NCBI RefSeq assembly: GCF_023094165.1
Contig: NZ_JALMDK010000008.1
Location: forward strand, 310,001-374,000
Length of the DNA stretch: 64,000 nucleotides
Reading direction: 5' to 3'
From: Crossiella sp. S99.2
GTDB lineage: Bacteria > Actinomycetota > Actinomycetes > Mycobacteriales > Pseudonocardiaceae
The notes beneath the pieces were generated by a model, which worked only from the letters and a program-made list of their open reading frames with translations, was not told where the DNA came from and did not search any database. Within the stretch, counting starts at the first letter, position 1. Each line of letters starts with the position of its first letter. Of this stretch, positions 43,382 through 52,408 are shown one piece after another. The position numbers were made by a program, and so were the translations under genes.

Positions 43382-44587
43382 TTACCAGGCGATGGGCATG
43401 GTGCGGGGGCCTCGGACGATCATCTGGGTTTTCCAGGTGATGTCGCCTGCCAGGTGGAGGCCGGGGAGGCGGGCCAGGAGGACCCGGAGGGCTTCCTGGA
43501 GTTCCATGCGGGCGAGTTGGGCGCCCAGGCAGTGGTGGACGCCGTGGCCGAAGCCGAGGTGCTGGATGTTCTCCCTGGTCACGTCCAGGACGCCGGGGTC
43601 GGTGAACTTGAGGGCGTCTCGGTTGGCTGAGCCTACCGAGACGAGTACCGGCTCGCCTGCCTTGACCAGGACCTCGCCGACATGCACGTCCTCGGTGGCG
43701 TAGCGGGGGAAGCTGGCGCCGACGCCCAGGGGGGTGAAGCGGAGGAGTTCCTCTACCGCGTTGGGGATCAGTTCTGGTTCGGCCTGGAGTTTTTTGAGCT
43801 GGTCGGGGTTGTCCAGGAGCATCCAGAGGAAGTTGGGGATCTGGGTGGCGGTGGTTTCGTGGCCTGCGATGAGGATGCCGACGCACAGGTCGACCATTTC
43901 CAGTTCGGTGAGGCGGTCGCCCACGTCGCGGGCCTCGATCAGGGCGGTCATCAGGTCGTCCTGCGGGGCGGCGCGGTGTTCGTTGATCAGCTTGCCCATG
44001 TAGGCGCGCAGGTCTTCCTGGTTCTGCGCCATTTCCTCCGGGGTCAGGCCGGTGGTGGACAGCGCGTTGTCGCTCCACACCCGGAACTGCGGGCGGTCCT
44101 CGGTCGGGACGCCCAGGAGTTCGCAGATCACCGCGACCGGGATGGGGAGGGCGTACTCCTCCACCAGGTCGGCGGGCGGGCCCTTTTCGATCAGGCCGGT
44201 GATCAGGGACTCGGCCAGGTCGATCACCCTCGGGCGGAGTTGCTCGACGCGGCGCACGGTGAAGGCCTTGGTGACCAGGGTGCGCAGGCGGGTGTGGTCG
44301 GGTGGGTCCATCGCCAGGATGCCGCCGGGGCGGATCACCGGCCACTGCCGCGGCGCGTCCTTGACCTCGGCCATCGCCCGGCTGAACCGCTTGTCGCCCA
44401 ACACAAAACGGGCGTCGGCGTAGCGGGTGGCCAGCCAGGCCGGTTCGCCGTAGGGGAGGGTGACCCGCAGCATGCCGGGGGTGTTGCGGATCTGCTCGTA
44501 GAGATCGGACAGACCCAGGCCCGCGGCCTCGTTGAACGGGTACGGGATGGGGTCGAGATCCGTGGCGGCAGCTCTCGTGGTGGTCAT
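43382..44587 (-). CDS. cytochrome P450
   Basis: This 401-aa P450 has I-helix IAGHETTAT, ExxR in VEELLR and heme loop FGHGVHHCLGAQ (Cys353). The ATG at 44587, preceded by CGGGAG, gives MTTTRAAATDLDPIPYPF, a typical CYP105/107-like N-terminus; an ATG ten codons upstream is possible. It ends in the shared hairpin. The upstream dyad at 44608-44627 suggests TetR control by a regulator not encoded nearby. Confidence 0.93.
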   Translation of the reverse strand: MTTTRAAATDLDPIPYPFNEAAGLGLSDLYEQIRNTPGMLRVTLPYGEPAWLATRYADARFVLGDKRFSRAMAEVKDAPRQWPVIRPGGILAMDPPDHTRLRTLVTKAFTVRRVEQLRPRVIDLAESLITGLIEKGPPADLVEEYALPIPVAVICELLGVPTEDRPQFRVWSDNALSTTGLTPEEMAQNQEDLRAYMGKLINEHRAAPQDDLMTALIEARDVGDRLTELEMVDLCVGILIAGHETTATQIPNFLWMLLDNPDQLKKLQAEPELIPNAVEELLRFTPLGVGASFPRYATEDVHVGEVLVKAGEPVLVSVGSANRDALKFTDPGVLDVTRENIQHLGFGHGVHHCLGAQLARMELQEALRVLLARLPGLHLAGDITWKTQMIVRGPRTMPIAW

Positions 44588-44607
44588 TGCGACGCTCCCG
44601 ACTTCGC

Positions 44608-44627
44608 TTGTAAGCAACTGCTTACAA
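44608..44627. promoter_or_regulatory. TetR-type operator upstream of the second P450
   Basis: TTGTAAGC-AACT-GCTTACAA is a perfect 8-bp dyad with a 4-base centre, 21 bases before the P450 start. No TetR gene adjoins it. Confidence 0.65.
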
Positions 44628-44831
44628 AGCTAGGCCGGTGCGCTGTGACCGTCAATGCGCGATCGGGTGGATCGGTTCCCGCCACCTGGCTCTGGCGGGG
44701 AAGTGGTTACGGGGAGCAGAATTTCTGCCCGATTTACCCGGGTTTACGCCGAACGGGTGGGTGATCGAGTGGTCTATACCGCTACTCTCGGTACTAGCCC
44801 GATGTGAGCCACGCCATGGGTAGGGGGCCCT

Positions 44832-46196
44832 ATGAGCGGCGTAGAGGATCGAGATCCACCGATCCACTCCTCGACGTGGGACGAACCCGAGATGCGCACC
44901 GCGTTGGTGCGCCGGGACATCTCCCGCGTCTACCAGCTGTTGCGCCGACTCGGCATCACCCAGAAGCGCATTGCCGCCCGGACCGGACAGTCGCAGTCCG
45001 AGGTCTCCGAGATCACCAAGGGCCGTCAGGTGATGGCCTATGACGTGCTCGCCCGTATAGGTGACGGATTAGGCATTCCGCGTGGTTACATGGGGATGGG
45101 TTACTCACCTGGAGTAGCCGCGGTTGGGCCATCCGGCGGGAGGGAGGACGAGGACGTGCAACGGCGCAGGTTCCTCGCCGCCGCCGCGAGCGCCGTCGTC
45201 GGTGCGACGCTGGACTTCGGCTGGGGGCAACTGGGACCACTGCGCGATGTGGCCAGTCCGACCCCCGTGCCAGGCCGGCTGGGACTGGAGGACGTGCGGC
45301 GGATCGAGGCAGCGACGGGGGCGTTGAAGGCCCTGGACTACCAGCAGGGCGGGGGGTCGGTCCGGGACGCGGCCATCGCGCATGTCTCCTGGTGCAGACG
45401 ATTGCTCGACGCGGACTGCACGGACGCGGTCCGCGAACGACTGCTCAGCGCGGTCGCCGGCGCGCACCGGTTCGCCGGCTGGACCTCCTTCGACGTCGGC
45501 CTGGCCGACGCCGCCCGCTACCACTACGTGCAGGCGGTGGAACTGGCCAAGCAGGCCGGGGACCACGGCCTGATGTGCAGCGTGCTCTACGCCGCGGCCC
45601 GGATCGAGCTGCACAACGGCGCGGTCAACGACGCGCTGAAACTGTTCCAGCTGGGCGAGATCCCGGCCGCGGACGCCGCCGACGCGCATGCCGGCGCGGT
45701 GCTCGCGGCCAACCAGGCCTGGGCCTACGGCAAGCTCAACCGGCCGGATCTGGCCGGCACCGCGATGGCCCGCGCGCGCCGGGACTTCGCCCGCGCCCAG
45801 GAGTACGGCGCACCGGAACGGCCCAGCTGGGCCTCGTTCTTCACCGCGGCCGACCTGGCCGCGAGCGAGGGCATGATGCACCTGGAGATGCGCGACGGCG
45901 ACCCGTTCCGGGCCATCCCGCTCTTCGAGCACTCCATCGGGCTGCGCACCGAACTCACCGCGCGCAGCCAGACCTTCGAGCGGATCGCCCTGGCCACCGG
46001 GTATCTGCGCGCGGGTGATCACCGGCTCGGCGTCCCGGCGGCGGTGGCCGCGGTCGCCTCGGCCGAACAGCTTCAGTCCCGCCGGGTGCTGGACCGGCTG
46101 ACGCCGCTGCGCCTGGAAGCGGCCCGCCGCCGGGACCCGGACTGCCAGCAGCTCGTGCACGAGATCACCGCCGTGCAGTCGCAGTACGCCGCCTGA
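44832..46196 (+). CDS. XRE-family regulator with TPR-like helical domain (NsdA-like)
   Basis: This 454-aa protein has an N-terminal helix-turn-helix (residues ~25-85: VYQLLRRLGITQKRIAARTG, SQSEVSEITKGRQVMAYDVL) followed by an Arg-rich then hydrophobic stretch (QRRRFLAAAASAVVGA) and a long TPR-like helical domain. The order resembles the NsdA group of streptomycete developmental and antibiotic regulators. The target genes are unknown. It lies between the P450 gene (divergent) and a convergent TetR gene. Confidence 0.87.
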   Translation: MSGVEDRDPPIHSSTWDEPEMRTALVRRDISRVYQLLRRLGITQKRIAARTGQSQSEVSEITKGRQVMAYDVLARIGDGLGIPRGYMGMGYSPGVAAVGPSGGREDEDVQRRRFLAAAASAVVGATLDFGWGQLGPLRDVASPTPVPGRLGLEDVRRIEAATGALKALDYQQGGGSVRDAAIAHVSWCRRLLDADCTDAVRERLLSAVAGAHRFAGWTSFDVGLADAARYHYVQAVELAKQAGDHGLMCSVLYAAARIELHNGAVNDALKLFQLGEIPAADAADAHAGAVLAANQAWAYGKLNRPDLAGTAMARARRDFARAQEYGAPERPSWASFFTAADLAASEGMMHLEMRDGDPFRAIPLFEHSIGLRTELTARSQTFERIALATGYLRAGDHRLGVPAAVAAVASAEQLQSRRVLDRLTPLRLEAARRRDPDCQQLVHEITAVQSQYAA

Positions 46197-46225
46197 CCTC
46201 TGCCACCGGGGTCAGTCCGTGATGG

Positions 46226-46912
46226 TCAGGCGCCTGGCCCGGCCTCCCGCCGGGCCAGGACCTGTTCCAGGCCACTGATCAGCAGGTCCAGCCCGAACTC
46301 GTACTGGGCCGGGCCGCCGCTGCGGTTGAGTTCGGGCACCAGGTCCACCAGGGTCGGATACCTGGTGCGGGACAAGCCATCCAGGGTCTCGCGCAGGGCC
46401 CGCCGGCCCGCCGGGTCGGCCAGTTGCCTGCTGAGCTGGACCTCCCAGGCGGCCACGCCGAGCACGTGGTTGAACAGGGTGAGGTAGGCCCGGACCGCGG
46501 ACTCCCGGTCGAACCCGGCCGCGCGCAGCACGCTGAGCAGCGCTTCCACCGCGTGCGGCACCTCGTGCCCGGCCAGCGGGCGCGCGGTGAACAACTGCAC
46601 CAGGCAGGGGTGGGCCAGCATCATGTCCCGGATGGCCCGGCAGGCCACCCGGACCCGCTCTTGCCAGGTTTCGCCTTCGGCCCGCACCGGGTGCTCGGCC
46701 ATGGCATGGTCACGGACGGCGTCGAACAACTCGTCCCGGCCGCGGAAGTAGGTGTAGAGGGCCATCGGGCCGACGCCGAGTTGCTTGGCCAGCGCGCGCA
46801 TGCCGAAGGACTCCACGCCCTCGGCGTCGAGCAGGTCCAGGGCGGTGCGCACGATCAGCTCGGGGTTGAGCGTGTTACGAGGCGCACGTTTGCGCTGCAG
46901 CTGTTCGGTCAT
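46226..46912 (-). CDS. TetR-family repressor (TetR_C, ring-drug sensing type)
   Basis: This 228-aa regulator has a helix-turn-helix at residues ~15-65 (ALDLLDAEGVESFGMRALAK, VGPMALYTYFRGRDELFDAV) with the LYTYFRGRDEL form of the TetR/TetR_C class, and an all-helical effector domain. The ATG at 46912 gives MTEQLQRKRAPRNTL and leaves the operator cluster outside the gene. It is divergent from the quinone-reductase/SDR operon and probably represses it. Confidence 0.91.
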   Translation of the reverse strand: MTEQLQRKRAPRNTLNPELIVRTALDLLDAEGVESFGMRALAKQLGVGPMALYTYFRGRDELFDAVRDHAMAEHPVRAEGETWQERVRVACRAIRDMMLAHPCLVQLFTARPLAGHEVPHAVEALLSVLRAAGFDRESAVRAYLTLFNHVLGVAAWEVQLSRQLADPAGRRALRETLDGLSRTRYPTLVDLVPELNRSGGPAQYEFGLDLLISGLEQVLARREAGPGA

Positions 46913-46928
46913 GGTTGCCTCCTCCTTA

Positions 46929-46955
46929 CTGTACAGCGTACTGTACGCCGTACAG
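46929..46955. promoter_or_regulatory. overlapping CTGTAC/GTACAG operators
   Basis: GTACAG-CGTA-CTGTAC (46931-46946) and CTGTAC-GCC-GTACAG (46941-46955) overlap between divergent TetR and quinone-reductase genes. These are likely TetR binding sites. Confidence 0.65.
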
Positions 46956-46992
46956 CAGTTGTAGGCACTGGGGCAGGGCAAAGGAGCGGCAC

Positions 46993-47949
46993 GTGCGCGC
47001 GGTACAGATCACCGAGTTCGGCGGACCCGAGGTCATGCAGCTGGTGGACCTGCCGGATCCGGTCGCGGGGGACGGGCAGGTGCTGGTCGAGGTCGACCGC
47101 GTCGGCGTCAACTACGGCGACACCCACAACGTGGAGAACTCCTACCTGGCCCCGGCCAAGCTGCCGCTGATCCCGGGCGGTGAGGTCATCGGCCGCACCG
47201 CGGAGGGCCGCCGGGTGATCGCGCTGATCGACTCCGGTGGTTACGCGAGCAAGGTGGTGGCCGCGCCGGAGCGTCTTTTCGACGTGCCGGAGGACATCTC
47301 CAGCGGCGACGCGCTCGCGCTGATCTGCCAGGGCACCACCGCCTGGCACATTCTCAAGACCTCCGCGCGGATCCAGCCGGGCGAGTCGGTGGTGGTGCAC
47401 GCCGCCGCCGGTGGCGTGGGTTCGCTCGCGGTGCAGCTGGCCAAGGCTTTCGGCGCGGGCACCGTGATCGCCACCGCCTCCACCGAGGACAAGCGCAAGC
47501 TGGCCCTGGACCTGGGCGCGGACGTCGCGGTCGACGGCGCGCCGGAGGGTCTGGCCGAGCGGCTGCGGGAGGCCAACGGCGGCAAGCGGATCGACGTGGT
47601 CCTGGAAATGGTCGGCGGGCCGGTGTTCGACGACTCGCTGAGCGTGCTGGCCCCCTTCGGCCGGATCGTGGCCTACGGCAGCGCGGGCCGGGTGCAGCCC
47701 ACCCCGGTGCTGCCGGCCAAGCTGATGCGCGGCTCCCAGTCCATCGTCGGCTTCTGGCTGATCGACTGCCTGCGTGACCCGGCCACCCTGGTGCAGGCGC
47801 CCTTCGACGAGATGGTGGCGCTGGTGCGCGAGGGCAAGCTGCGCCCGCAGATCGGTGGCGAGTACCCGATGTCGGCGTCCCGCACCGCGCACGAGGACCT
47901 GCGGGCCCGCCGCACCGTCGGCAAACTCGTCCTGGACCCGGCCCTCTGA
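46993..47949 (+). CDS. NADPH:quinone reductase-like medium-chain dehydrogenase
   Basis: This 318-aa MDR-family enzyme starts with GTG six bases after AAGGAG and begins VRAVQITEFGGPEVMQLVD. The Rossmann motif is VVVHAAAGGVGSLAVQLAKAFG; no structural zinc Cys cluster is present, as usual for quinone oxidoreductases (QOR). It reduces quinones or enones with NADPH. The SDR gene follows after 14 bases, and both probably answer to the divergent TetR repressor. Confidence 0.91.
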   Translation: MRAVQITEFGGPEVMQLVDLPDPVAGDGQVLVEVDRVGVNYGDTHNVENSYLAPAKLPLIPGGEVIGRTAEGRRVIALIDSGGYASKVVAAPERLFDVPEDISSGDALALICQGTTAWHILKTSARIQPGESVVVHAAAGGVGSLAVQLAKAFGAGTVIATASTEDKRKLALDLGADVAVDGAPEGLAERLREANGGKRIDVVLEMVGGPVFDDSLSVLAPFGRIVAYGSAGRVQPTPVLPAKLMRGSQSIVGFWLIDCLRDPATLVQAPFDEMVALVREGKLRPQIGGEYPMSASRTAHEDLRARRTVGKLVLDPAL

Positions 47950-47963
47950 GTTAGGAGTTCGCT

Positions 47964-48803
47964 GTGCGAGACCTGACCGGCAAAGTCGCCGTCATCACCG
48001 GTGCCGCTGGCGGCATCGGCACCGCCCTGGCCACCGCCTTCGCCGCCCAGGGCATGCGCCTCGCGCTGTCCGATGTGGACTCCTCGGCCCTCGAAGCACT
48101 GGTGAAGTCCTTCCAGGACAAGGGTGTCCAGGCCATCGGTGTGCAGGCGGACGTGGCCAAGGCCGCGGACCTGGAGACCCTCGCCGAGCGCACCTATGAC
48201 GAGTTCGGCGCCGCGCATGTGCTGTGCAACAACGCGGGCATCGGCAGTTCCGGGCTGACCTGGCGGCTCACCCTGGAGGAGTGGAAGCGCGCCATCGACA
48301 TCAACCTGTGGGGCGTGATCCACGGCCAGCACGCCTTCCTGCCCAGGATGATGGCCCAGGACGAGGGCCACATCGTCAACACCGCGTCGATGAGCGGCCT
48401 GCTCGCCGGGATGGGCAACGGTCCTTACGCGGCAACAAAACACGCGGTGGTCGGGCTGACCGAGACCATGCACCACGAGTTCGTGATCACCGGATCCCCG
48501 CTGCGCGCCTCGGTGTTGTGCCCGGCCTGGACCAAGTCCAACATCGCCGCCAGCACCCCGCCCGCCAACGGGGAGGGCCTGGAGGCCAAGTTGATGGCCA
48601 AGGCCAGCGAGGCGATCGGCGCGGCGGTCCGCGCGGGCAAGCCCGCCGAGGAGGTCGCGGACGCGGTCGTCGACGCGGTGCGGGAGCAGCGGTTCTGGGT
48701 GCTCACCCACCCGGAGTTCCTGTCCGTGGTGACCGATCGGTTCAGCCGCGCGGTCAACGGCGAGGATCCGGTGATCCCGCCGGTCATCCCGAAGCAGCGC
48801 TGA
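47964..48803 (+). CDS. short-chain dehydrogenase/reductase
   Basis: This 279-aa classical SDR starts with GTG after TTAGGAGTTCGCT. Cofactor motif TGAAGGIGTALA, NNAG in LCNNAGIGSSG, catalytic Ser in VNTASMSG and YAATK active site. It lies in an operon with the quinone reductase, so both may act on one class of reactive carbonyl or quinone compounds. Substrate not known. Confidence 0.92.
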   Translation: MRDLTGKVAVITGAAGGIGTALATAFAAQGMRLALSDVDSSALEALVKSFQDKGVQAIGVQADVAKAADLETLAERTYDEFGAAHVLCNNAGIGSSGLTWRLTLEEWKRAIDINLWGVIHGQHAFLPRMMAQDEGHIVNTASMSGLLAGMGNGPYAATKHAVVGLTETMHHEFVITGSPLRASVLCPAWTKSNIAASTPPANGEGLEAKLMAKASEAIGAAVRAGKPAEEVADAVVDAVREQRFWVLTHPEFLSVVTDRFSRAVNGEDPVIPPVIPKQR

Positions 48804-48805
48804 AC

Positions 48806-49741
48806 TCAGCCGTGTAGTTCGCGGTAGACCCCGGCCGCGCCGGGGTGCAGTGGAATGGCCGCGGTGCTGATCAGCGCCCGCGGATCGAGGAACTGGATGC
48901 CGAGGGCGTCTTGCGGGATCAGGCGGTCGGCCCGGGTGAGCAGCACCCGGGTCACCGCCGCCGCCACCTCAACCGGGAGTTCTTCCCGGCACACCACCAG
49001 ATTCGCCACCCCGATGGTCGGGATCGGCCGCGGCGCGCGATATACGCCGCTGGGCACCGACACCTGTTCGTACACCGGGCCGTGCGCGCCGCGCAGCGCG
49101 GGCAGCACGTCGTCCAGGGGCAGCAACCGGATCGGCGTGCGGATGTCGAGTTCCTCCAGGGCCGGGGTGGGCACTCCGCCGGACCACACCAGCGCGTCCA
49201 CCCTGCCCTCGGCGAGTGCGGCGGCGGCCTCGGCCAGCCGCAGTTGCGGGCCGGGGGTGAGGTTGAGCCGGGTGGTGATGCGGTCGGCGACCATGGCCGC
49301 GCCGGAACCCGGTGCGCCCATGGCGATCCGGCGGCCCGCGAGTTCGGCCACCCGGCGCACCGGACTGGCTGCCGGGACCGCGATCTGCAGGTAGTTCTCG
49401 TAGATCCGGCCGAGCGCGCGCAGCGGCAGACGGTCGGTGAACGGGGCGGCGGCGGTGGCGGCGGCCTCGCAGGCGTCGGCGTGTGCCAGGGCCAGGTCGA
49501 CCTCGCGGGTGCCGAGCAGGCGCAGGTTGGCCACGCTGGCCTGGGTTTGCGCCGGGGTGGCACGCAAATCGGGTTCGGCGGCGGCGATCTCGGCGGCCAG
49601 CCGGGTGGCGAAGGCCAGGTAGGGGCCGCCGGGTTCGCCCGCGCCGATGGACAGCGGGCGCGGCGGGCCGGGGTAGTCCCTGGCGGTGCAGGCCAGCGCG
49701 GCCAGTGGGGTGAGCAGGAACAGCCTGCGGGACAGGGTCAT
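48806..49741 (-). CDS. TAXI-family solute-binding lipoprotein, partner of the two-component system
   Basis: This 311-aa extracytoplasmic protein has a lipobox-type signal LAALAC (Cys18) followed by SIGAGEPGGPYLAFATRLAAEI, the hallmark of TAXI TRAP-transporter receptors, and a second lobe with LAGRRIAMGAPGSGAAMVAD. No TRAP membrane genes are present. Its ATG overlaps the histidine kinase stop by four bases, so it is translated with the sensor; by inference it may bind a ligand and present it to the kinase rather than feed a transporter. Confidence 0.85.
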   Translation of the reverse strand: MTLSRRLFLLTPLAALACTARDYPGPPRPLSIGAGEPGGPYLAFATRLAAEIAAAEPDLRATPAQTQASVANLRLLGTREVDLALAHADACEAAATAAAPFTDRLPLRALGRIYENYLQIAVPAASPVRRVAELAGRRIAMGAPGSGAAMVADRITTRLNLTPGPQLRLAEAAAALAEGRVDALVWSGGVPTPALEELDIRTPIRLLPLDDVLPALRGAHGPVYEQVSVPSGVYRAPRPIPTIGVANLVVCREELPVEVAAAVTRVLLTRADRLIPQDALGIQFLDPRALISTAAIPLHPGAAGVYRELHG

Positions 49742-51141
49742 CCGGCGGCCCTGGGGAGTCCGATGTGGACGGACAGGCCGTGCGGTTGCGCCGCTTCCAG
49801 GGAGAGTCGGCCGCCGTGGGCGGTGACGAGTTGTTCGGCGATGGCCAGGCCCAGGCCGGTGCCGCGGCTGCCGCGATGTTCCTGCGAGCGCCAGAACCGT
49901 TCGGTGGCCAGGGCGAGTTCCTCGGCGGACAGGCCGGGGCCGTTGTCGGTGACGCTGAGCCGCAGGGTTTCCGGTTCGGCCTGCAACGCCAGGGTGATCA
50001 CGGCGTCGGGTCCGGCGTACTTGATCGCGTTGTCCAGGACCACGTCGAGGACCTGGGCGAGTTCGTCGGCGGGGAAGGCGGCCAGCACCGGCGTGCCGGG
50101 GGTGCGGCCGATGTGCAGGGTGATCCCGGCGGCGGTGGCCGCGGCGGACCAGGCGTCCCGGCGATCGGCCAGCACCAGCAGCGGTTCGCAGTCCGCCGGG
50201 GGTTCGTCCAATGTGGACGGTGAGCGGAGTTCGGCGGCCCGGTTTTCCGCGCTGGCCAGGGTGAGCAGCCCGTCGAGGAGTGATTCCAGGCGGTCGACCT
50301 CGCCGAGCACGGACTGGTAGGAGCGCTGGGCGGGCTGGGCGACCGAGGGGCCGAGCGCGTCCACTCGCAGCCGCAGCGCGGTCATCGGGTTGCGCAGCTG
50401 GTGCGAGGCTTCGGCGACCAGGCGGCGCTGGCGTTCGGCGGCGTCGGAGACCGCGTCGGACATCTGGTTGAACGCCGCGGCCACCACCCGGAGTTCGGCC
50501 GGGCCGTGCACCGCGACCTGGGCGTGCGGCTCCCCGGAGGCCACCGCGCGCACCCCGCGTTCCAGTGCGCGCAGCGGCCGCAGCACCCAGCGGGACACGC
50601 CAAGGGCCAGGCTCACGCAGGCCAGCGCGGCGGCCAGCGCGCCGAGCAGCACCACACTCCAGCGGCGGGCGATGTCCCCGGCGGCGGCGGTCACCGCGGC
50701 GCGCAGCACCACCGCCCCGGTGACCCGGATGCCGGTGCCGATCGGGCGGGCCAGCAGCACCGGCTCGCTGGACCAGGGCGTCAACGGGTCCACTGTGGAC
50801 TGACGTTCGTTGCGCAGCGCGCCGTCGACCAGGCGGACCACGGCCGGGTCGGCGGGGCGGAGGTCGCCGGTGGCCGCCAGGGGGCCGCGGCGGGTGTCCA
50901 CCACCAGCACCGCCTCGCCGTACAGTTCGCCGTAGCGCTGGATCTCCGCGGTCAGCGCGCCCAGATCGCCAGTCGTGCCCGCGGTGTCGGCCAGTGCGGC
51001 GAAGCGGTCCAGGTCGGCGGTGCGGGAGAGCAGGAGTTGCTGGGTGCGTTCGGTGGCGGTGCTCATCAGCAGCGGCCAGGCGAAGGCGGCCACCGCCAGC
51101 ACGGAGAAGGCCAGCAGCACCACCAGGAGTCGCCGCCGCAC
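49738..51141 (-). CDS. sensor histidine kinase
   Basis: This 467-aa membrane sensor has an N-terminal helix (residues ~5-25), an extracellular domain to ~160, a second helix (WSVVLLGALAAALACVSLALGV), HAMP (RPLRALERGVRAVASG), the phospho-acceptor EASHQLRNP (His247) and ATPase boxes DNAIKYA, DNGPGL and GTGLGLAI. It is encoded between the response regulator and the TAXI lipoprotein and overlaps both transcriptionally. Confidence 0.95.
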   Translation of the reverse strand: MRRRLLVVLLAFSVLAVAAFAWPLLMSTATERTQQLLLSRTADLDRFAALADTAGTTGDLGALTAEIQRYGELYGEAVLVVDTRRGPLAATGDLRPADPAVVRLVDGALRNERQSTVDPLTPWSSEPVLLARPIGTGIRVTGAVVLRAAVTAAAGDIARRWSVVLLGALAAALACVSLALGVSRWVLRPLRALERGVRAVASGEPHAQVAVHGPAELRVVAAAFNQMSDAVSDAAERQRRLVAEASHQLRNPMTALRLRVDALGPSVAQPAQRSYQSVLGEVDRLESLLDGLLTLASAENRAAELRSPSTLDEPPADCEPLLVLADRRDAWSAAATAAGITLHIGRTPGTPVLAAFPADELAQVLDVVLDNAIKYAGPDAVITLALQAEPETLRLSVTDNGPGLSAEELALATERFWRSQEHRGSRGTGLGLAIAEQLVTAHGGRLSLEAAQPHGLSVHIGLPRAAG

Positions 51142-51807
51142 CTAGGACTCCAGCCGGTAGCCGAAACCGCGGATGGTGCTGATCAGGGTGGGGCGGCCCA
51201 GTTTGGCCCGCAGCTGGGCGATGTGCACGTCCAGGGACCGGGAGATCGCCAGGTAGGCGTCGCCCCAGAGTTCGTCCATGAGCTGCTGGCGGCTGACCGC
51301 GGCCCCGATCCGGCGGGCCAGCGCGGCGAGGAGGTCGAATTCCTTGGCGGTCAACGTGATCGGCGCCCCGGCCACCTCGACCCGGCGGCTGGCCAGGTCG
51401 ATCCGGACGTCGCCGGTGACCACCTCGTCCGTGGGTTCCCCGGCGGCGGCCCGGTGCGCGGCGCGCCGGGTGACCACGTCCATCCTGGCCAGCAACTCGG
51501 CCAGCCGGACCGGTTTGACCAGGTAGTCGTCGGCGCCCAGGCGCAGACCGCGCACGACGGAGCGTTCGTCGCCGCGCGCGGTCAGCACCATCACCGGCAC
51601 GGTGGCCACCCGGCGCAGCTTGCGCAGCACCTCAAGGCCGTCGCCGTCGGGCAGACCCAGATCGAGGAGCACCAGGTCCACCTCCCGGTGCCCGGTCAGC
51701 GCGTCCGCGCCGTGCCGGACCCGGCGGGGCTGGTGCCCGTGCGCGGTGAGGACCTCGACGAGGGCGTCCGCGACCCCGTCGTCGTCCTCCACCAGCAGCA
51801 CCTTCAT
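51142..51807 (-). CDS. OmpR-family response regulator
   Basis: This 221-aa protein has a receiver domain MKVLLVEDDDGVADAL with phospho-acceptor Asp49 (LVLLDLGLPDG) and the conserved Lys in DDYLVKP, then a winged-helix output domain ending STIRGFGYRLES. The stop directly abuts the start of the kinase gene. The ATG at 51807 is set by the receiver start. Targets are unknown. Confidence 0.95.
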   Translation of the reverse strand: MKVLLVEDDDGVADALVEVLTAHGHQPRRVRHGADALTGHREVDLVLLDLGLPDGDGLEVLRKLRRVATVPVMVLTARGDERSVVRGLRLGADDYLVKPVRLAELLARMDVVTRRAAHRAAAGEPTDEVVTGDVRIDLASRRVEVAGAPITLTAKEFDLLAALARRIGAAVSRQQLMDELWGDAYLAISRSLDVHIAQLRAKLGRPTLISTIRGFGYRLES

Positions 51808-51817
51808 GTGTGGCAGC

Positions 51818-52393
51818 CTATTTGGGCTGGCCGACCTCGTACTCACCGGAGTCGTTGGTGACCTTCACCGGCACCTGCCGCTGCTTGCCGTCCACGGTGG
51901 CGGTGCAGGTGAAGGTGTTACCGGACTTGATCGCGGGCTGGTTCGGGCAGGTCACCGCGGTGACCTTGGCGATGCCGAAGTTCTCGGTCAGCACCTTCTG
52001 CACGCCCGTCTGCACCGCCTTGGTGTCCAGGACCTTGCTGGTGAACACGCCCAGGAAGGCCAGCACACCGAAGACGATCCCGATCAGCACCAGGCCGACC
52101 AGGCCGTAGAGCAGCGGCTTCTTCGCGCTGCCGTCGGACTTCTTCGGCTCCTGCTGCGGCTGCCCGCCGTAGGGCGCGCCGCCGTAGGGACCGCCAGGGC
52201 CGCCGGGGCCCTGCGGCTGGGGGTAGCCGGGCGGCGGGGTGGGCGCGCCCTGCTGCGGGTAGCCGGGCGTCGGCGTCGGCTGCCCGCCCCACTGCGGTTG
52301 CGCGGGCAGCGGCTGCTGCGGCTGCTGGTACGGATTCGGCTGCTGCGGCTGACCGCCCCACTGCGGCTGCTGCGGCTGGTACGGGTTGCTCAT
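51818..52393 (-). CDS. Pro/Gln/Gly-rich membrane protein with DUF4333-like domain
   Basis: This 191-aa protein begins with a low-complexity Pro/Gln/Gly/Tyr stretch (residues 1-80), then one membrane helix (LLYGLVGLVLIGIVFGVLAFLG) and an extracellular domain with two Cys (VTAVTCPNQPAIKSG, TFTCTATVDG) resembling DUF4333. Cell-envelope function unknown. The response-regulator gene starts ten bases downstream. Confidence 0.85.
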   Translation of the reverse strand: MSNPYQPQQPQWGGQPQQPNPYQQPQQPLPAQPQWGGQPTPTPGYPQQGAPTPPPGYPQPQGPGGPGGPYGGAPYGGQPQQEPKKSDGSAKKPLLYGLVGLVLIGIVFGVLAFLGVFTSKVLDTKAVQTGVQKVLTENFGIAKVTAVTCPNQPAIKSGNTFTCTATVDGKQRQVPVKVTNDSGEYEVGQPK

Positions 52394-52408
52394 CTCTTAC
52401 CTCGGTAT

